Positions 25,443 to 33,916 of a stretch of DNA of 64,000 nucleotides are shown one piece after another. Source of the DNA: Bifidobacterium phasiani. GTDB taxonomy: Bacteria > Actinomycetota > Actinomycetes > Actinomycetales > Bifidobacteriaceae. Location of the stretch: NCBI RefSeq assembly GCF_019331775.1, contig NZ_JAHBBD010000001.1, positions 186,001-250,000 on the forward strand, given 5' to 3'. Positions within the stretch are counted from its first letter, which is position 1. Every line of letters starts with the position of its first letter. Position numbers and translations under genes: made by a program. The notes under the pieces are model-generated. The model was given only the letters and a program-made list of their open reading frames with translations, was not told the origin of the DNA and searched no databases.

Positions 25443-25955
25443 TCAGGAGCGCGTCAGCGGCATGAGGTCCCAGTACACGCGTTCCGGCCTGTCCTGCATG
25501 GCAAGGTACGCGCTGTAATCCGCCTTGGTCATCAGCAGCGGCGCATCGAACGTCACACTCTGGTTGGCGACCGTCGGACTGTTGAACAGGAACTGCACGT
25601 TGTCCGCGCCGGAGGGGATCGTGAACTCCTGCGCGTACGTGTACGTTGAACCCAAGTGGTCCCTGTACTCCATGCCTATCGACGCGACCGTGGTCCACGA
25701 ACCGTATCCGATGGTGCACAGGCAGCCGTTGCGGAAGCCCGTCGACTCCTCCGGAACATACGCGAGGAACCGGAACACCAGCGTCTCGCCCAGCGGGATG
25801 CCGGTAAACCGTAGCGGACACTGCATGCCGGTTGAATCCGCCGATACGAGCATCAGGTGATTGTCCTGGTAGCGCATCGTCCCGTTTCCGGACTGCGAAT
25901 GCTTCGCGCCGGTGTCGCGGAACAGGGGGTTGGGGTAGTATTGCGTGATCCTCAC
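25443..25955 (-). CDS. Tail-associated cassette B (class without poly-G)
   Basis: 170 residues, starting MRITQYYPNPLF and ending YWDLMPLTRS, the class II ending also seen in cassettes D and F. Its GTG start (25955) overlaps the present stop of cassette C by 4 bp (GTGA), so it would be translationally coupled to C only while the C poly-G tract has nine residues. Beta-rich; likely a binding module like its paralogues. Confidence 0.75.
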   Translation of the reverse strand: MRITQYYPNPLFRDTGAKHSQSGNGTMRYQDNHLMLVSADSTGMQCPLRFTGIPLGETLVFRFLAYVPEESTGFRNGCLCTIGYGSWTTVASIGMEYRDHLGSTYTYAQEFTIPSGADNVQFLFNSPTVANQSVTFDAPLLMTKADYSAYLAMQDRPERVYWDLMPLTRS

Positions 25956-26446
25956 CGGGCACCACCCCCGGCAGGCAGGTCACCTGGGCATGGTGTCGTA
26001 CGCGAAGAAGCGGGGATACCCCCCCCCACCGCGGAATCAAAGGTCTCCGCGAGCTCCAATTGCATGCCGTTGCGGATATTGACGAACGACGACGTCCTGA
26101 CCTGCAGCATGGCACGTCTTGCCGCGTCATACTCGAAATGCAGGGTCGCCGCATGGTACTCGTTGTCCCCGACGGAATCCAGCTTGGCGTACTCCTTAGA
26201 GAAATCGTCGGCTACCATCCTGAATTCAAACCAGACGCCCGACTGCGACGCCACGTCACAGGAGAAGACCCACCTGCCGGCGTCGATGTCCGGCAACAAC
26301 AGGTTGATCTGCATCTCGGAGCCGTCCGTGGACAAGAGATTGTATCCGATCCCCGAGTAGAACTCGCATGACGCGTTACCGGTCTTTGAGCCCAAAGCGA
26401 GCGGCTGCTTCACGAAGAACGGACTCGGGATACGATTCACCCGCAT
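25952..26446 (-). CDS. Tail-associated cassette C, poly-G phase-variable 3' end
   Basis: About 164 residues, starting MRVNRIPSPFF, with the class I block MQLELAETFDSAV followed by a nine-G tract (plus-strand C run 26019-26027). With nine G the protein ends in an unrelated tail and stops at 25952-25954, overlapping cassette B. With ten (or seven) G the frame continues YPRFFAYDTMPR and stops at 25980-25982, restoring the ending conserved in cassettes E and G. The tract is thus a likely slippage switch, unless the run length is a sequencing error. Confidence 0.72.
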   Translation of the reverse strand: MRVNRIPSPFFVKQPLALGSKTGNASCEFYSGIGYNLLSTDGSEMQINLLLPDIDAGRWVFSCDVASQSGVWFEFRMVADDFSKEYAKLDSVGDNEYHAATLHFEYDAARRAMLQVRTSSFVNIRNGMQLELAETFDSAVGGGIPASSRTTPCPGDLPAGGGAR

Positions 26447-26480
26447 CATGCGACCACCCCCGTAAGGATGGCAGCACCTG

Positions 26481-26987
26481 CTACGAGCTGCGCAGTGGCA
26501 TGAGCTGGCTGTGGATCCACCACTCGCCGTGCTCGCGCATCCACGCCAAACCGGCGTCCGAGACGACGCTCAACAGGCTGATCTTGGTCTGCGCGCCCGC
26601 AGCCAGCGGGCACACGCCCTGGAAGCGCACCAAGCCGGACGACGGGGCCTGGAACCTGACGACCTGATGCACGCCGGACTGGGACTTCGTGACCGACGCG
26701 ATGATCGCGCTCGAATCGGACGCCGGTCTCGACGCGTCGTAGAGCATGAGGATGTACCCCCACTGCAGGTTCGGGTCCGCTCCCACGCATTCCACGGTCG
26801 CCACAATATTCAGCCATTCCCCGGCCGGAACCGAGAAAACGACGGTTTTGAAGTACGCCAACGAACCCGAATCCGCGACCACGTCGACGCCGCGCCCGCT
26901 CGACCAGCGTCCGGCCGAACAACCATTCAAATCCCAGCGATCCGTGTGCGTGAACCTCGGGTCCGGCCACCAGTTCACGAACCTCAT
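26481..26987 (-). CDS. Tail-associated cassette D (class without poly-G)
   Basis: 168 residues, starting MRFVNWWPDPRF and ending HSQLMPLRSS (class II). Its ATG at 26987 overlaps the present stop of cassette E (ATGA). It has the same predicted beta-sandwich character as the others, with a VRFQAPSSGLVRFQG strand pair shared in form with cassette E (LRFTAPDNGVVYLKFRG). Confidence 0.74.
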   Translation of the reverse strand: MRFVNWWPDPRFTHTDRWDLNGCSAGRWSSGRGVDVVADSGSLAYFKTVVFSVPAGEWLNIVATVECVGADPNLQWGYILMLYDASRPASDSSAIIASVTKSQSGVHQVVRFQAPSSGLVRFQGVCPLAAGAQTKISLLSVVSDAGLAWMREHGEWWIHSQLMPLRSS

Positions 26988-27544
26988 CGGGCATCACCCG
27001 CCCGACCGGATCGTTCAGCCTCGCGGCATCGTGTCCCAGGCGAAGAACCGAAGCCCCCCCCCCCAGCCACGGCGGCATCGAACGTGGACGCCAGTTCGAG
27101 CTGGATGTCGTAGAACGCGCATGTCATGTCACTGTTCGACGAATCCTGCGGATTCGGGCCGCGGAATTTCAGGTAGACGACTCCGTTGTCTGGAGCCGTG
27201 AACCTCAGAGTCTGATGTCGCTCCGTGGGCTTGTGACTGCCGCTGGAAATATTCGCGAGTACTATACCATCGGTGTTTCCGCTGGTCTCCACGCTGATGA
27301 TGGAGCCTCTGGCGGTGCCGGCGTTCCAGTATCCCACTTCGCAATCAAGGACATATCGGGACCCGGGGTCCAGCCCATCGCACTTGAAGATGACGATAGC
27401 ACCAATCCCATCTGGATCGGAGGTGATGCCGAAACCAATGAGCGAAGAATACTGCCAGATGATCTTCGAAATATCTTCCGTGTACACAGGCTTTGTACCG
27501 GAGTCCACGCACCTCGGGTTGGGGAACAGGTTGACGCGCTTCAT
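26984..27544 (-). CDS. Tail-associated cassette E, poly-G phase-variable 3' end
   Basis: 186 residues as now read, starting MKRVNLFPNPRC. After IQLELASTFDAAVA comes an 11-G tract (27054-27064). With 11 G the reading frame gives a Gly run and an Arg/Ser-rich tail, stopping at 26984-26986 inside the start of cassette D. With 12 (or nine) G it reads LRFFAWDTMPRG and stops at 27015-27017, the conserved class I ending. With ten G a long third-frame extension to 26446 results. Confidence 0.72.
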   Translation of the reverse strand: MKRVNLFPNPRCVDSGTKPVYTEDISKIIWQYSSLIGFGITSDPDGIGAIVIFKCDGLDPGSRYVLDCEVGYWNAGTARGSIISVETSGNTDGIVLANISSGSHKPTERHQTLRFTAPDNGVVYLKFRGPNPQDSSNSDMTCAFYDIQLELASTFDAAVAGGGGFGSSPGTRCREAERSGRAGDAR

Positions 27545-27569
27545 GCCGCCACCCCCAGTCCGAGGAAGG

Positions 27570-28073
27570 CTAGCTCCGGTTCAGTGGCATGAGGTCCCAG
27601 GAGAGGAAGCCCTGCTTGACGATTTGTGTCAACGCCTGCCAGTCCTCCAGTGTTCCGACGAACACGTTGAAAACCGAAAACCTCTCTCCGTTCGTCCTGG
27701 AGCAGCGGAACGTGACCTTGACCTGCCCGTTCGACGGGACCGTGAACTCCCCGCTCGCGTTCAGCCAGCCATGAGTGTTGTTCGCCATCCACGTCGCCCC
27801 GTCCGAGGTCCATATCGACATGGCCGCGCCGTTCGACGTGACGTCGCCGTTCGAATTGCAGGCGGCGACCAGTCTGGCGCCGGCCGGCAGAGGGATGTTC
27901 ATGTCCGCCCAGTTGTCCCCGTCCCGCGTCGCCCTCAACGTCAACCCGGGGTAGCGCGAGCTGGACGGCTCGTATGTCGACGTGTAACTGTCCATCGCGC
28001 ACCCGTGGTACGACAGCATCGAGTCGATGCCGCGCATCCTCGGATTCGGGAAATGGTTCACGATCCTCGTCAT
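27570..28073 (-). CDS. Tail-associated cassette F (class without poly-G)
   Basis: 167 residues, starting MTRIVNHFPNPRM and ending SWDLMPLNRS (class II). ATG 28073 is preceded by GTGGGGGTTGG. Upstream cassette G currently stops 48 nt before this start; loss of one G in its tract would move the stop to overlap this ATG (ATGA). Confidence 0.75.
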   Translation of the reverse strand: MTRIVNHFPNPRMRGIDSMLSYHGCAMDSYTSTYEPSSSRYPGLTLRATRDGDNWADMNIPLPAGARLVAACNSNGDVTSNGAAMSIWTSDGATWMANNTHGWLNASGEFTVPSNGQVKVTFRCSRTNGERFSVFNVFVGTLEDWQALTQIVKQGFLSWDLMPLNRS

Positions 28074-28121
28074 GCCACCAACCCCCACTCACGGAGGCGA
28101 ACAGCATGATGGCGAGGGCGA

Positions 28122-28619
28122 TTACGTAAGCCCCCCCCCGAGCCCGCGGGGCATGGTCGAATAGTCGAAGTACCAGAGCTCGGGATCGTACGTGCTCTCG
28201 AGTTCCAGCAGGGGACGGCACAGCATCACCATGCTGTCCGTGTTGACCGGGACGATGCGGAAAAGGAGCCCGCGTCCCGACAGCTGGAGCGTCGTGTCCG
28301 CTAACTTCGTGACGCCGTCGTTGACGTACAGCTCGTACAGTCTCGTATACGAGCTCGCGTTCTCGTTCCTCTGGAAGATACGGAGACAGCCCTGGCCTCC
28401 CTGCGCGTACAGTTCGCAGCGGAACCGGTACGATCCGGGCGCCACGTGCTGGAGCGAAGCGAAGTCCACGTACGGGTCGCCGCCCGACAGGTCGTAGGCG
28501 CGGATGTAGCGTCGACCGTTCTCATGCGTGATCGCGTCGGCGGTGCAGGAGTTCGACGTCGCGTACGGTTTGTCCCCGTGGAACAGCGGGTTGAGGATCT
28601 CATTGACGCGTCTTGTCAC
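28122..28619 (-). CDS. Tail-associated cassette G, poly-G tract at the 3' end
   Basis: 165 residues, GTG start 28619 with GGAAGGGAGG upstream, beginning VTRRVNEILNPLF. The class I ending YFDYSTMPRG is in frame and is followed by a nine-G tract (28131-28139) and a TAA four codons on. With eight G the stop shifts to 28070-28072, overlapping the cassette F start. With ten G a ~190-residue out-of-frame extension appears. First-transcribed of the seven cassettes. Confidence 0.74.
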   Translation of the reverse strand: MTRRVNEILNPLFHGDKPYATSNSCTADAITHENGRRYIRAYDLSGGDPYVDFASLQHVAPGSYRFRCELYAQGGQGCLRIFQRNENASSYTRLYELYVNDGVTKLADTTLQLSGRGLLFRIVPVNTDSMVMLCRPLLELESTYDPELWYFDYSTMPRGLGGGLT

Positions 28620-28794
28620 GTCCGCCTCCCTTCCCCAGCAGGTCCAGCAGGTTCCTGATCTGCAGTTCGCGCAGGTCCGCCTGGTATTCGAGGTCGCTGA
28701 TGCGTTCACGCAGGCGCTTGATCATGTCGTTCGCGTCGACCTGCTGCCATTCCGGCACGACGGGCGTGTCCGCCGTTTTCCTGGTTTCGCTCAT
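28600..28794 (-). CDS. Small coiled-coil phage protein
   Basis: 64 residues, mostly one helix with heptad-like spacing (MIKRLRERISDLEYQADLRELQIRNLLDLL). GGAAAGGA precedes ATG 28794. It overlaps the start of cassette G by 20 bp. Comparable small coiled-coil proteins sit after tail-tip genes in many siphophages; function unknown. Confidence 0.72.
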   Translation of the reverse strand: MSETRKTADTPVVPEWQQVDANDMIKRLRERISDLEYQADLRELQIRNLLDLLGKGGGRDKTRQ

Positions 28795-28814
28795 GATTCC
28801 GTCCTTTCCTGGGG

Positions 28815-29249
28815 TTAGTGGGCGTCTCCGCTGACGAGGATCCGGGAGACGAGTCTGAGCCGGCTGGTGTCGAGCACGGCCTGGTTGCCGGAGTCCGTGT
28901 CCTGGATCGTGACCGGAGTGCCGGCCTCGGCCGGGAATTCGGCCAGGAGGTGACGCTGGTAGTCGCGCCACTGCTCCACGCCGCTCGCCTCGTCGGTCCG
29001 GTCGTACCTCAGGCCCAGGCGGAGCAGCTCGCTCTTCGCGCTCTCCGCGGCCGGACGCAGGTCCAGCACGAACATGCCCTCCGATCCCACGGGCGTCTGC
29101 CCGGACGCGTCCGCGGTCTGCGCGTCCCCGGTGACCGGATCGGGTGCTGTGCCGTCATCGACGGCGCCTCCCGTCATGTCATCAGCGATGTCATTGGAAG
29201 TGTCGTTAGAAGTGTCGTTAGCGGTGTCGTGAATGGTGTCGTCGGCCAT
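28815..29249 (-). CDS. Hypothetical phage protein with Asn-Asp-Thr-rich N terminus
   Basis: 144 residues. The first ~35 residues repeat ANDTSNDTSNDIADD-type units, acidic and probably disordered; the rest (MFVLDLRPAAESAKSELLRLGLRYDR and later) looks globular. GGAAAGGAG precedes ATG 29249. It lies in the tail-accessory block; no homologous family recognised. Confidence 0.68.
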   Translation of the reverse strand: MADDTIHDTANDTSNDTSNDIADDMTGGAVDDGTAPDPVTGDAQTADASGQTPVGSEGMFVLDLRPAAESAKSELLRLGLRYDRTDEASGVEQWRDYQRHLLAEFPAEAGTPVTIQDTDSGNQAVLDTSRLRLVSRILVSGDAH

Positions 29250-29286
29250 GGCCGGCTCCTTTCCTGTGATGGGTGTGGATATGCGT

Positions 29287-29320
29287 GGACCCCGGCAGGC
29301 TTGCGGCCTTTCCGGGGTCC
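29287..29320. terminator. Hairpin between two tail accessory genes
   Basis: GGACCCCG / CGGGGTCC stem with an 18-nt loop, directly after the stop of the gene at 29347. No T run; probable attenuator. Confidence 0.5.
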
Positions 29321-29346
29321 TCGAGTGAATACGTGCTTGTGTTCGG

Positions 29347-29883
29347 TCAGCGTCCGCCTGCGGGCAGCAGCCCGTCCGCGAACCGGGATCCGGCCTCATG
29401 GATGCGCGCCGCGACCTGCGGGTCGGCGAGCAGCGCTTCGAGCGCTTCCGCGTCCACGTTCCCGGGCATGGGGATGGACTGGTCGGGCGGATCATCCTCC
29501 TCGTCCATGAGCCGCATCGCCATGACGCTGCCCGTGGGCAGGCCGAGCAGACGCCGCGTCTCCACGCGCCCGTCGTCCACCAGGGCGAGCGAGACCGGCG
29601 ACAGGGCGCGGTGCGTGGCCGCGCGCGCGGTCTGGTTCAGGTCCAGCAGCCTCTGCCGCTCGCACTCCTCGTAGGCCGACGTCCACGCGTTGCGGCTTGT
29701 TTCCGCGTCGAGGACGCCCGGGTCCGTGGCCTGCAGGATCGCCGCGACCGCCTCCGAGTCCGAGCCCAGGCCCAGGAGGGTCCGCCATGAGGCGATGGCG
29801 TCGAGCGGGATCACGTTCGTCGACCAGCCGTTCTCGTCGCGCATGATGAGGTTCCCGTTCTCGATGGATGGTGTCAGGTTCAT
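29347..29883 (-). CDS. Hypothetical tail accessory protein
   Basis: 178 residues following the tail-tip gene by 17 bp, with GAAAGGGG before ATG 29883. N terminus MNLTPSIENGNLIMRDENGW, then a helical middle (SDSEAVAAILQATDPGVLDAETSRNAW) and an acidic C-terminal region. No signal peptide. Probably a virion or assembly protein by position; no family recognised. Confidence 0.68.
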   Translation of the reverse strand: MNLTPSIENGNLIMRDENGWSTNVIPLDAIASWRTLLGLGSDSEAVAAILQATDPGVLDAETSRNAWTSAYEECERQRLLDLNQTARAATHRALSPVSLALVDDGRVETRRLLGLPTGSVMAMRLMDEEDDPPDQSIPMPGNVDAEALEALLADPQVAARIHEAGSRFADGLLPAGGR

Positions 29884-29900
29884 CTCGATGCCCCTTTCCG

Positions 29901-32900
29901 TTACTGGGCGAGCCATGCGCACACGGCGGCGTACAACGTTCCGGTGAACGTGTCGCCGGCGTTGCGTCCCATGACCTGCACGCTCGACGCGCCGCCGGTG
30001 TTCGCGACGTGCAGGAAGATGCCGTACGCGTCGGTGTCGCTGCTGGCGACGGCGAAATACCGCCCGTATTTCGCCGGGTTGAGCGTGAACTGCGCCTTGT
30101 TGAAGTTGCCTCCGGCCTGGAACGTGCCGTTGTTGTACAGCCATTGCGCGGCCTGGAACGTATTGCGTCCGGTGAGCCCGCCGAGATAGCCTCCGAGATA
30201 AAGGCATCCGGTGTCGATGCACGCCTGCACGCCGACGGCGCCGTTCTGGTCGGACGCCTCGATTCCCGAGTATGTGCGTCCGCCGTTGTTGGCGTCGTTG
30301 GCCCACGCGTACACGTTCGCGTATCGGCTCCCGGGCCTGTGCGCGTACAGTTGCGCGTACGAGCCGTTGCCGCTCCTGTTGTGCGCCGCGATCCGCGTGT
30401 ACCATTCACGCCTGTTGGTGTCGGAGCTTTTCTCCAGGTAATCGGTCTTCGTGAGCACGTAGAACTCGGCCGACTCCAACCCGCCGTTGCGGTACTGTCC
30501 CAGGCGCATGAACGAGCCGAACCCGGTGCCCGCGCCGGCGGACCCGTCCGTGCGCATGCCTCCGTTCAGGCAGATTGTGCTGATCAGGCCCCGGTCGGAG
30601 TCCTCGAACTCGGTGCCGATGTACGGGGCGCGCGCGTACGAGCCGTCAGGGATGAACTGGATGCCGACGCCGGTCTGCGTGTTGTCCGGGTCCCCGACGA
30701 TGCTCGTGTGGAAATCCGGGTTGATCAGCACGCGTTTGCCCGAGATCGCGGTCTGGAACGTGCCTGTGAGCAGGTTGCTTCCGCCGTTGCCGTCCAGGTG
30801 GACGGTGTGGTTGTGGCTCGAGTCCCACATGTCCAGGCCACTGTCGCGCAGCTTGAACCCGGTGTTCTCCGCGGTCGAGGACTGGTAGACCGCGCCGGTG
30901 AACACGTAGCCGCGGAACTGGCCGGCGGCGATCTTGTCGGTCGTGATGCATCCGGCGGCGATCTTGACCGCGGTCACCGAATTGGCCGCGAGCTTGTCCG
31001 CGGTGACCGCGCCGGACACGATCTTCGACGCGTTCACCGAGTTCGCGGCGAGCTTGTCCGCGGTCACGGCGCCGGCGGCGATCTTCCCCGCGTTCACGCT
31101 GTTCGCGGCGAGCTTGTCCGCGGTCACGGCCAGTGCGGCGATCTTCGCGGATGTGACCGCGTTGGCGGCGATCTTGTCGGTCGAGATCGCGCTGGCGGCG
31201 ATCTTGTCGCCGGTGATGGTCAACGCGGCGATCTTCGCGGCGGTGACGGCGCCGGCGGCCAGCTTCTCGGTGGTCACCGCTCCCGCCGCGATCTTGCCGG
31301 CGTTCACGCAGTTCGCCGCGAGCTTGTCCGCGGTCACGGCCAGCGAGACGATCTTCTCCGACGTGACCGACCCGGTCGCCAGGTTGTCCGCGACGATCGT
31401 GCGCGCGGCGATCAGGTCGCCGGTGATCGTGCCGGACACGATCACGTTGCTCGCGACCAGGCTGTACGTGTTCCACCGCGACCCGTCCCAGACCAGGACC
31501 TCGACGATCTCCGAATCCAGGGTCACCAGCACCGATGGGCTGTTGTCCGGTTCGCCCTCGCTGTAGGTGTAGAAATCGGCCAGCGCCGAGGGGCTGTTGT
31601 CCGGCTCGCCCAGTGAGGTGGTCCAGTAGCGTTGGTACCGGTACCACAGGTCGCCCACGTTGGGTTCGAGCGACGGCGTGGTGACGGTGGGGTCCTGCCA
31701 GTCGTGGAAGATCCGGTTCCTGCCGTCCGCCGTGGTCTGCGCGGCCGCGGCGTCCTGTATGGCCTGCTGGGCCTTGGCCACGGCGTCCGACGCGTTCCTG
31801 CCGACCGTGTCGAGTTCCTTGTTGGCCTGCTCGAGCGCGGTCTTGTTGGATTGGATGTCCTTGGTCGCCTGCGAGAGCGTGTTCTGGACCTGTCCGACGG
31901 TCTGCTGGGTCTGCGTGATCGTCTGCTGGTTCGCCTTGACGTCCTGCTGGACCTGCGCGACGGTCCTGTTGGCCTCCTCGAGGGCCGTCCTGTTGTCCTG
32001 GAGGTCCTTCTGCGCCTGTTCGATCGCCTTGTCGTTGTCCTCGAGGTCCTGACGGATCTGCTCGACCTGCTCGCTGGTCACCGCGGACGCGACCGTGATC
32101 CGGGCGGTCGCGGACCATGCGCTCGTGTTGCCGGCATGGTCCACGGCCCGGAACGCGTACGTCCACGTCTCCCCCGGCTGGACGTTCGTGTCCACGAAAT
32201 CGTCCACGTCGATCATCGACGCGCTCACCACGCCCAGGGCGCCCGCCGACGATCCACGCCCCACCTCGAGATGGTCGAAATCGGGTTCCATGCCGCCGCC
32301 CGACGCGTTGCGCCCGTCCCAATGGATCGTGACCACGCCCATCTCCGAGCTCAATACCGGTTCGCTGGGCACGCTCGGCGGTACCGCGTCCGACGCGACC
32401 CTGACCGACGCCTCGTCGGACCATTCGCCCGGCCTGTCGCTGTACGAGGGTATCGCGCGCACGCGGGCGACCACGGTGCGCCCGCAGTCCAGATTCGACC
32501 ATGCCAACGTCAACCCGTCAGTCACACCGGCCGCACGCCAACCGTCCTCTTCCGCATACCGCCATTCGACCCGGTAGTCGGCGATATCGATGGCCGTGTC
32601 GTCCGTGGCCTGCGTGACCTCGCCCCACCCGGCCGTGACCAGACCACGCGCGTACCCGCTCGAATCCAGGTACGCGTCCGTGGACAGGACAAGCCCGCCG
32701 GGGGCCTTCGGAACACGATGGTCCTGCGCTGGCGCTGGTCTCCCGCCCTGGGCTCCGCCGGCGACGGCGCCGCCGGTGATGCCCTGGATCCGTTTGGCCT
32801 GTCTGGTCTGCGCGTCGTACAGGCGGTCGTTGAGGATGAGCGCCGCCTTGACTCCGGACGACGACCAGTTGAGCGTGATCCGTTGGACGCGGACCTTTTC

Positions 32901-33914
32901 GCCGTGCGATACCGTGGGGGCGGTGATCCAATCACCCGGACGGTAGTCGATGAGCGGGAGCGCGTCGACGTCGTTGACGAGGACGCTGCGCGTGTACTGT
33001 CCGCGCACGCGTGCGGCCTGGTCGAGCTGGGTTTGCATGAGCAGGCGCGCGGTTCCCTCGTCGCTCACGCCTCCCTGCGAGCTGTACAGTTCCCATTTGC
33101 CCCACGGGGTCGGCGCGGCCTGGTTGTCCTGGGTGAAGTCGATGCCGTCGCCCATGACGAGGATGTGCGCGGCGAGGTTCTCGATGGTCTCCTCCTCGGG
33201 GCTTTCGAGCGCCTGGGTGGCCAACGGGATGATGACGCTTCCGCTGAGGTCGCGGCACAGCGCGGTCGAGTCCGCATTCCATATGCGCAGCGTCATGCCT
33301 TGGGTGCGCCAGTCGCACACGCCGTTCGCCGCGAGGTTCGACAGTGCGGTGAAGCAGTCGACGCCGGGATCGTAGTAGAGGGTCATCACGTTCGCCCATG
33401 CGGCGCCCGCAGAGTCCATGCCGGTGTCGAATCCCGCGTCGATGTATCCGGCGACGCCGTCGCGTCCGCGGTTCTCGTCGAGCATGGTCTTGACGATCGT
33501 GCCCGGGTTCGCGCTGTAGAAGGCGCGCTTGCCCTTGTTGTCTCCCTCCGTGAGCAGCTTCGAGGTGTCAAGGAGCAGGGCCTTCCTGAGCAGCCACGCG
33601 TAGGTCATCAGGTTCAGGGTGACGGTGTCGGACCTGTCCTTGGCGTCCCTGCTGCGGGAGACGAGAACGAACCGTCCGTTGTAGGGTTCGGTCCACGCGC
33701 CGCCGTCGGATACCTCGTAGCCGACGGCGAGGCCCTGTTCGAGGCCGCGTTTGAGGATGTCGCCGCCGAGAGCGAGACGCGAGTACGTGACCTTCAGGGT
33801 GCCGGCGTCGTCGTGCTGGAAGTCGACGTCGACGCTCAACGGCCTTGGGAGCATGCCCAGGCTCGTGCCGTCCGGCTCGTATGCGTGCAAGCGGAAATAC
33901 AGGGACCTGCCCAT
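29901..33914 (-). CDS. Large tail-tip / tail-fibre protein
   Basis: 1,337 residues. The N-terminal ~380 residues resemble the Gp37-like/tail-associated domain of actinophages (MGRSLYFRLHAYEPDG, NGRFVLVSRSRDAK, IDYRPGDWITAP). Residues ~408-612 form two fibronectin III-like domains, ~614-732 a long coiled coil (QTQQTVGQVQNTLSQ and similar), then two GEPDNSPS repeats, an AVTADKLAA-type repeat shaft (~830-1005) and a C-terminal receptor-side domain. ATG 33914 is preceded by GGTGGTGA and follows the Dit stop by two bases. It likely carries host recognition. Confidence 0.9.
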   Translation of the reverse strand: MGRSLYFRLHAYEPDGTSLGMLPRPLSVDVDFQHDDAGTLKVTYSRLALGGDILKRGLEQGLAVGYEVSDGGAWTEPYNGRFVLVSRSRDAKDRSDTVTLNLMTYAWLLRKALLLDTSKLLTEGDNKGKRAFYSANPGTIVKTMLDENRGRDGVAGYIDAGFDTGMDSAGAAWANVMTLYYDPGVDCFTALSNLAANGVCDWRTQGMTLRIWNADSTALCRDLSGSVIIPLATQALESPEEETIENLAAHILVMGDGIDFTQDNQAAPTPWGKWELYSSQGGVSDEGTARLLMQTQLDQAARVRGQYTRSVLVNDVDALPLIDYRPGDWITAPTVSHGEKVRVQRITLNWSSSGVKAALILNDRLYDAQTRQAKRIQGITGGAVAGGAQGGRPAPAQDHRVPKAPGGLVLSTDAYLDSSGYARGLVTAGWGEVTQATDDTAIDIADYRVEWRYAEEDGWRAAGVTDGLTLAWSNLDCGRTVVARVRAIPSYSDRPGEWSDEASVRVASDAVPPSVPSEPVLSSEMGVVTIHWDGRNASGGGMEPDFDHLEVGRGSSAGALGVVSASMIDVDDFVDTNVQPGETWTYAFRAVDHAGNTSAWSATARITVASAVTSEQVEQIRQDLEDNDKAIEQAQKDLQDNRTALEEANRTVAQVQQDVKANQQTITQTQQTVGQVQNTLSQATKDIQSNKTALEQANKELDTVGRNASDAVAKAQQAIQDAAAAQTTADGRNRIFHDWQDPTVTTPSLEPNVGDLWYRYQRYWTTSLGEPDNSPSALADFYTYSEGEPDNSPSVLVTLDSEIVEVLVWDGSRWNTYSLVASNVIVSGTITGDLIAARTIVADNLATGSVTSEKIVSLAVTADKLAANCVNAGKIAAGAVTTEKLAAGAVTAAKIAALTITGDKIAASAISTDKIAANAVTSAKIAALAVTADKLAANSVNAGKIAAGAVTADKLAANSVNASKIVSGAVTADKLAANSVTAVKIAAGCITTDKIAAGQFRGYVFTGAVYQSSTAENTGFKLRDSGLDMWDSSHNHTVHLDGNGGSNLLTGTFQTAISGKRVLINPDFHTSIVGDPDNTQTGVGIQFIPDGSYARAPYIGTEFEDSDRGLISTICLNGGMRTDGSAGAGTGFGSFMRLGQYRNGGLESAEFYVLTKTDYLEKSSDTNRREWYTRIAAHNRSGNGSYAQLYAHRPGSRYANVYAWANDANNGGRTYSGIEASDQNGAVGVQACIDTGCLYLGGYLGGLTGRNTFQAAQWLYNNGTFQAGGNFNKAQFTLNPAKYGRYFAVASSDTDAYGIFLHVANTGGASSVQVMGRNAGDTFTGTLYAAVCAWLAQ
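30930..31420. repeat. Coding repeat region of the tail protein (KIAA/KLAA shaft)
   Basis: Roughly fifteen degenerate ~30-bp units encode the ten-residue pattern A-V-T-x-x-K-[IL]-A-A-x, as in SVNAGKIAAG and AVTADKLAAN. At DNA level several units are near identical (GTTCGCGGCGAGCTTGTCCG blocks), so unequal recombination could change shaft length. Confidence 0.8.
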
Positions 33915-33916
33915 CG

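Noticed and set aside
26019..28139. Poly-G tracts as pure sequencing errors
   Set aside because: Not fully excluded. But three tracts lie at equivalent places of alternate cassettes, and the alternative frames end at 4-bp overlaps with the next start in all three pairs, which random error would not give. Kept as a finding with the caveat.
30646..32502. 618-codon minus-strand frame inside the tail-tip gene
   Set aside because: Same strand as the tail gene but shifted; Arg/Gly/Asp-rich with no motif, while the tail frame has fibronectin, coiled-coil and repeat structure.
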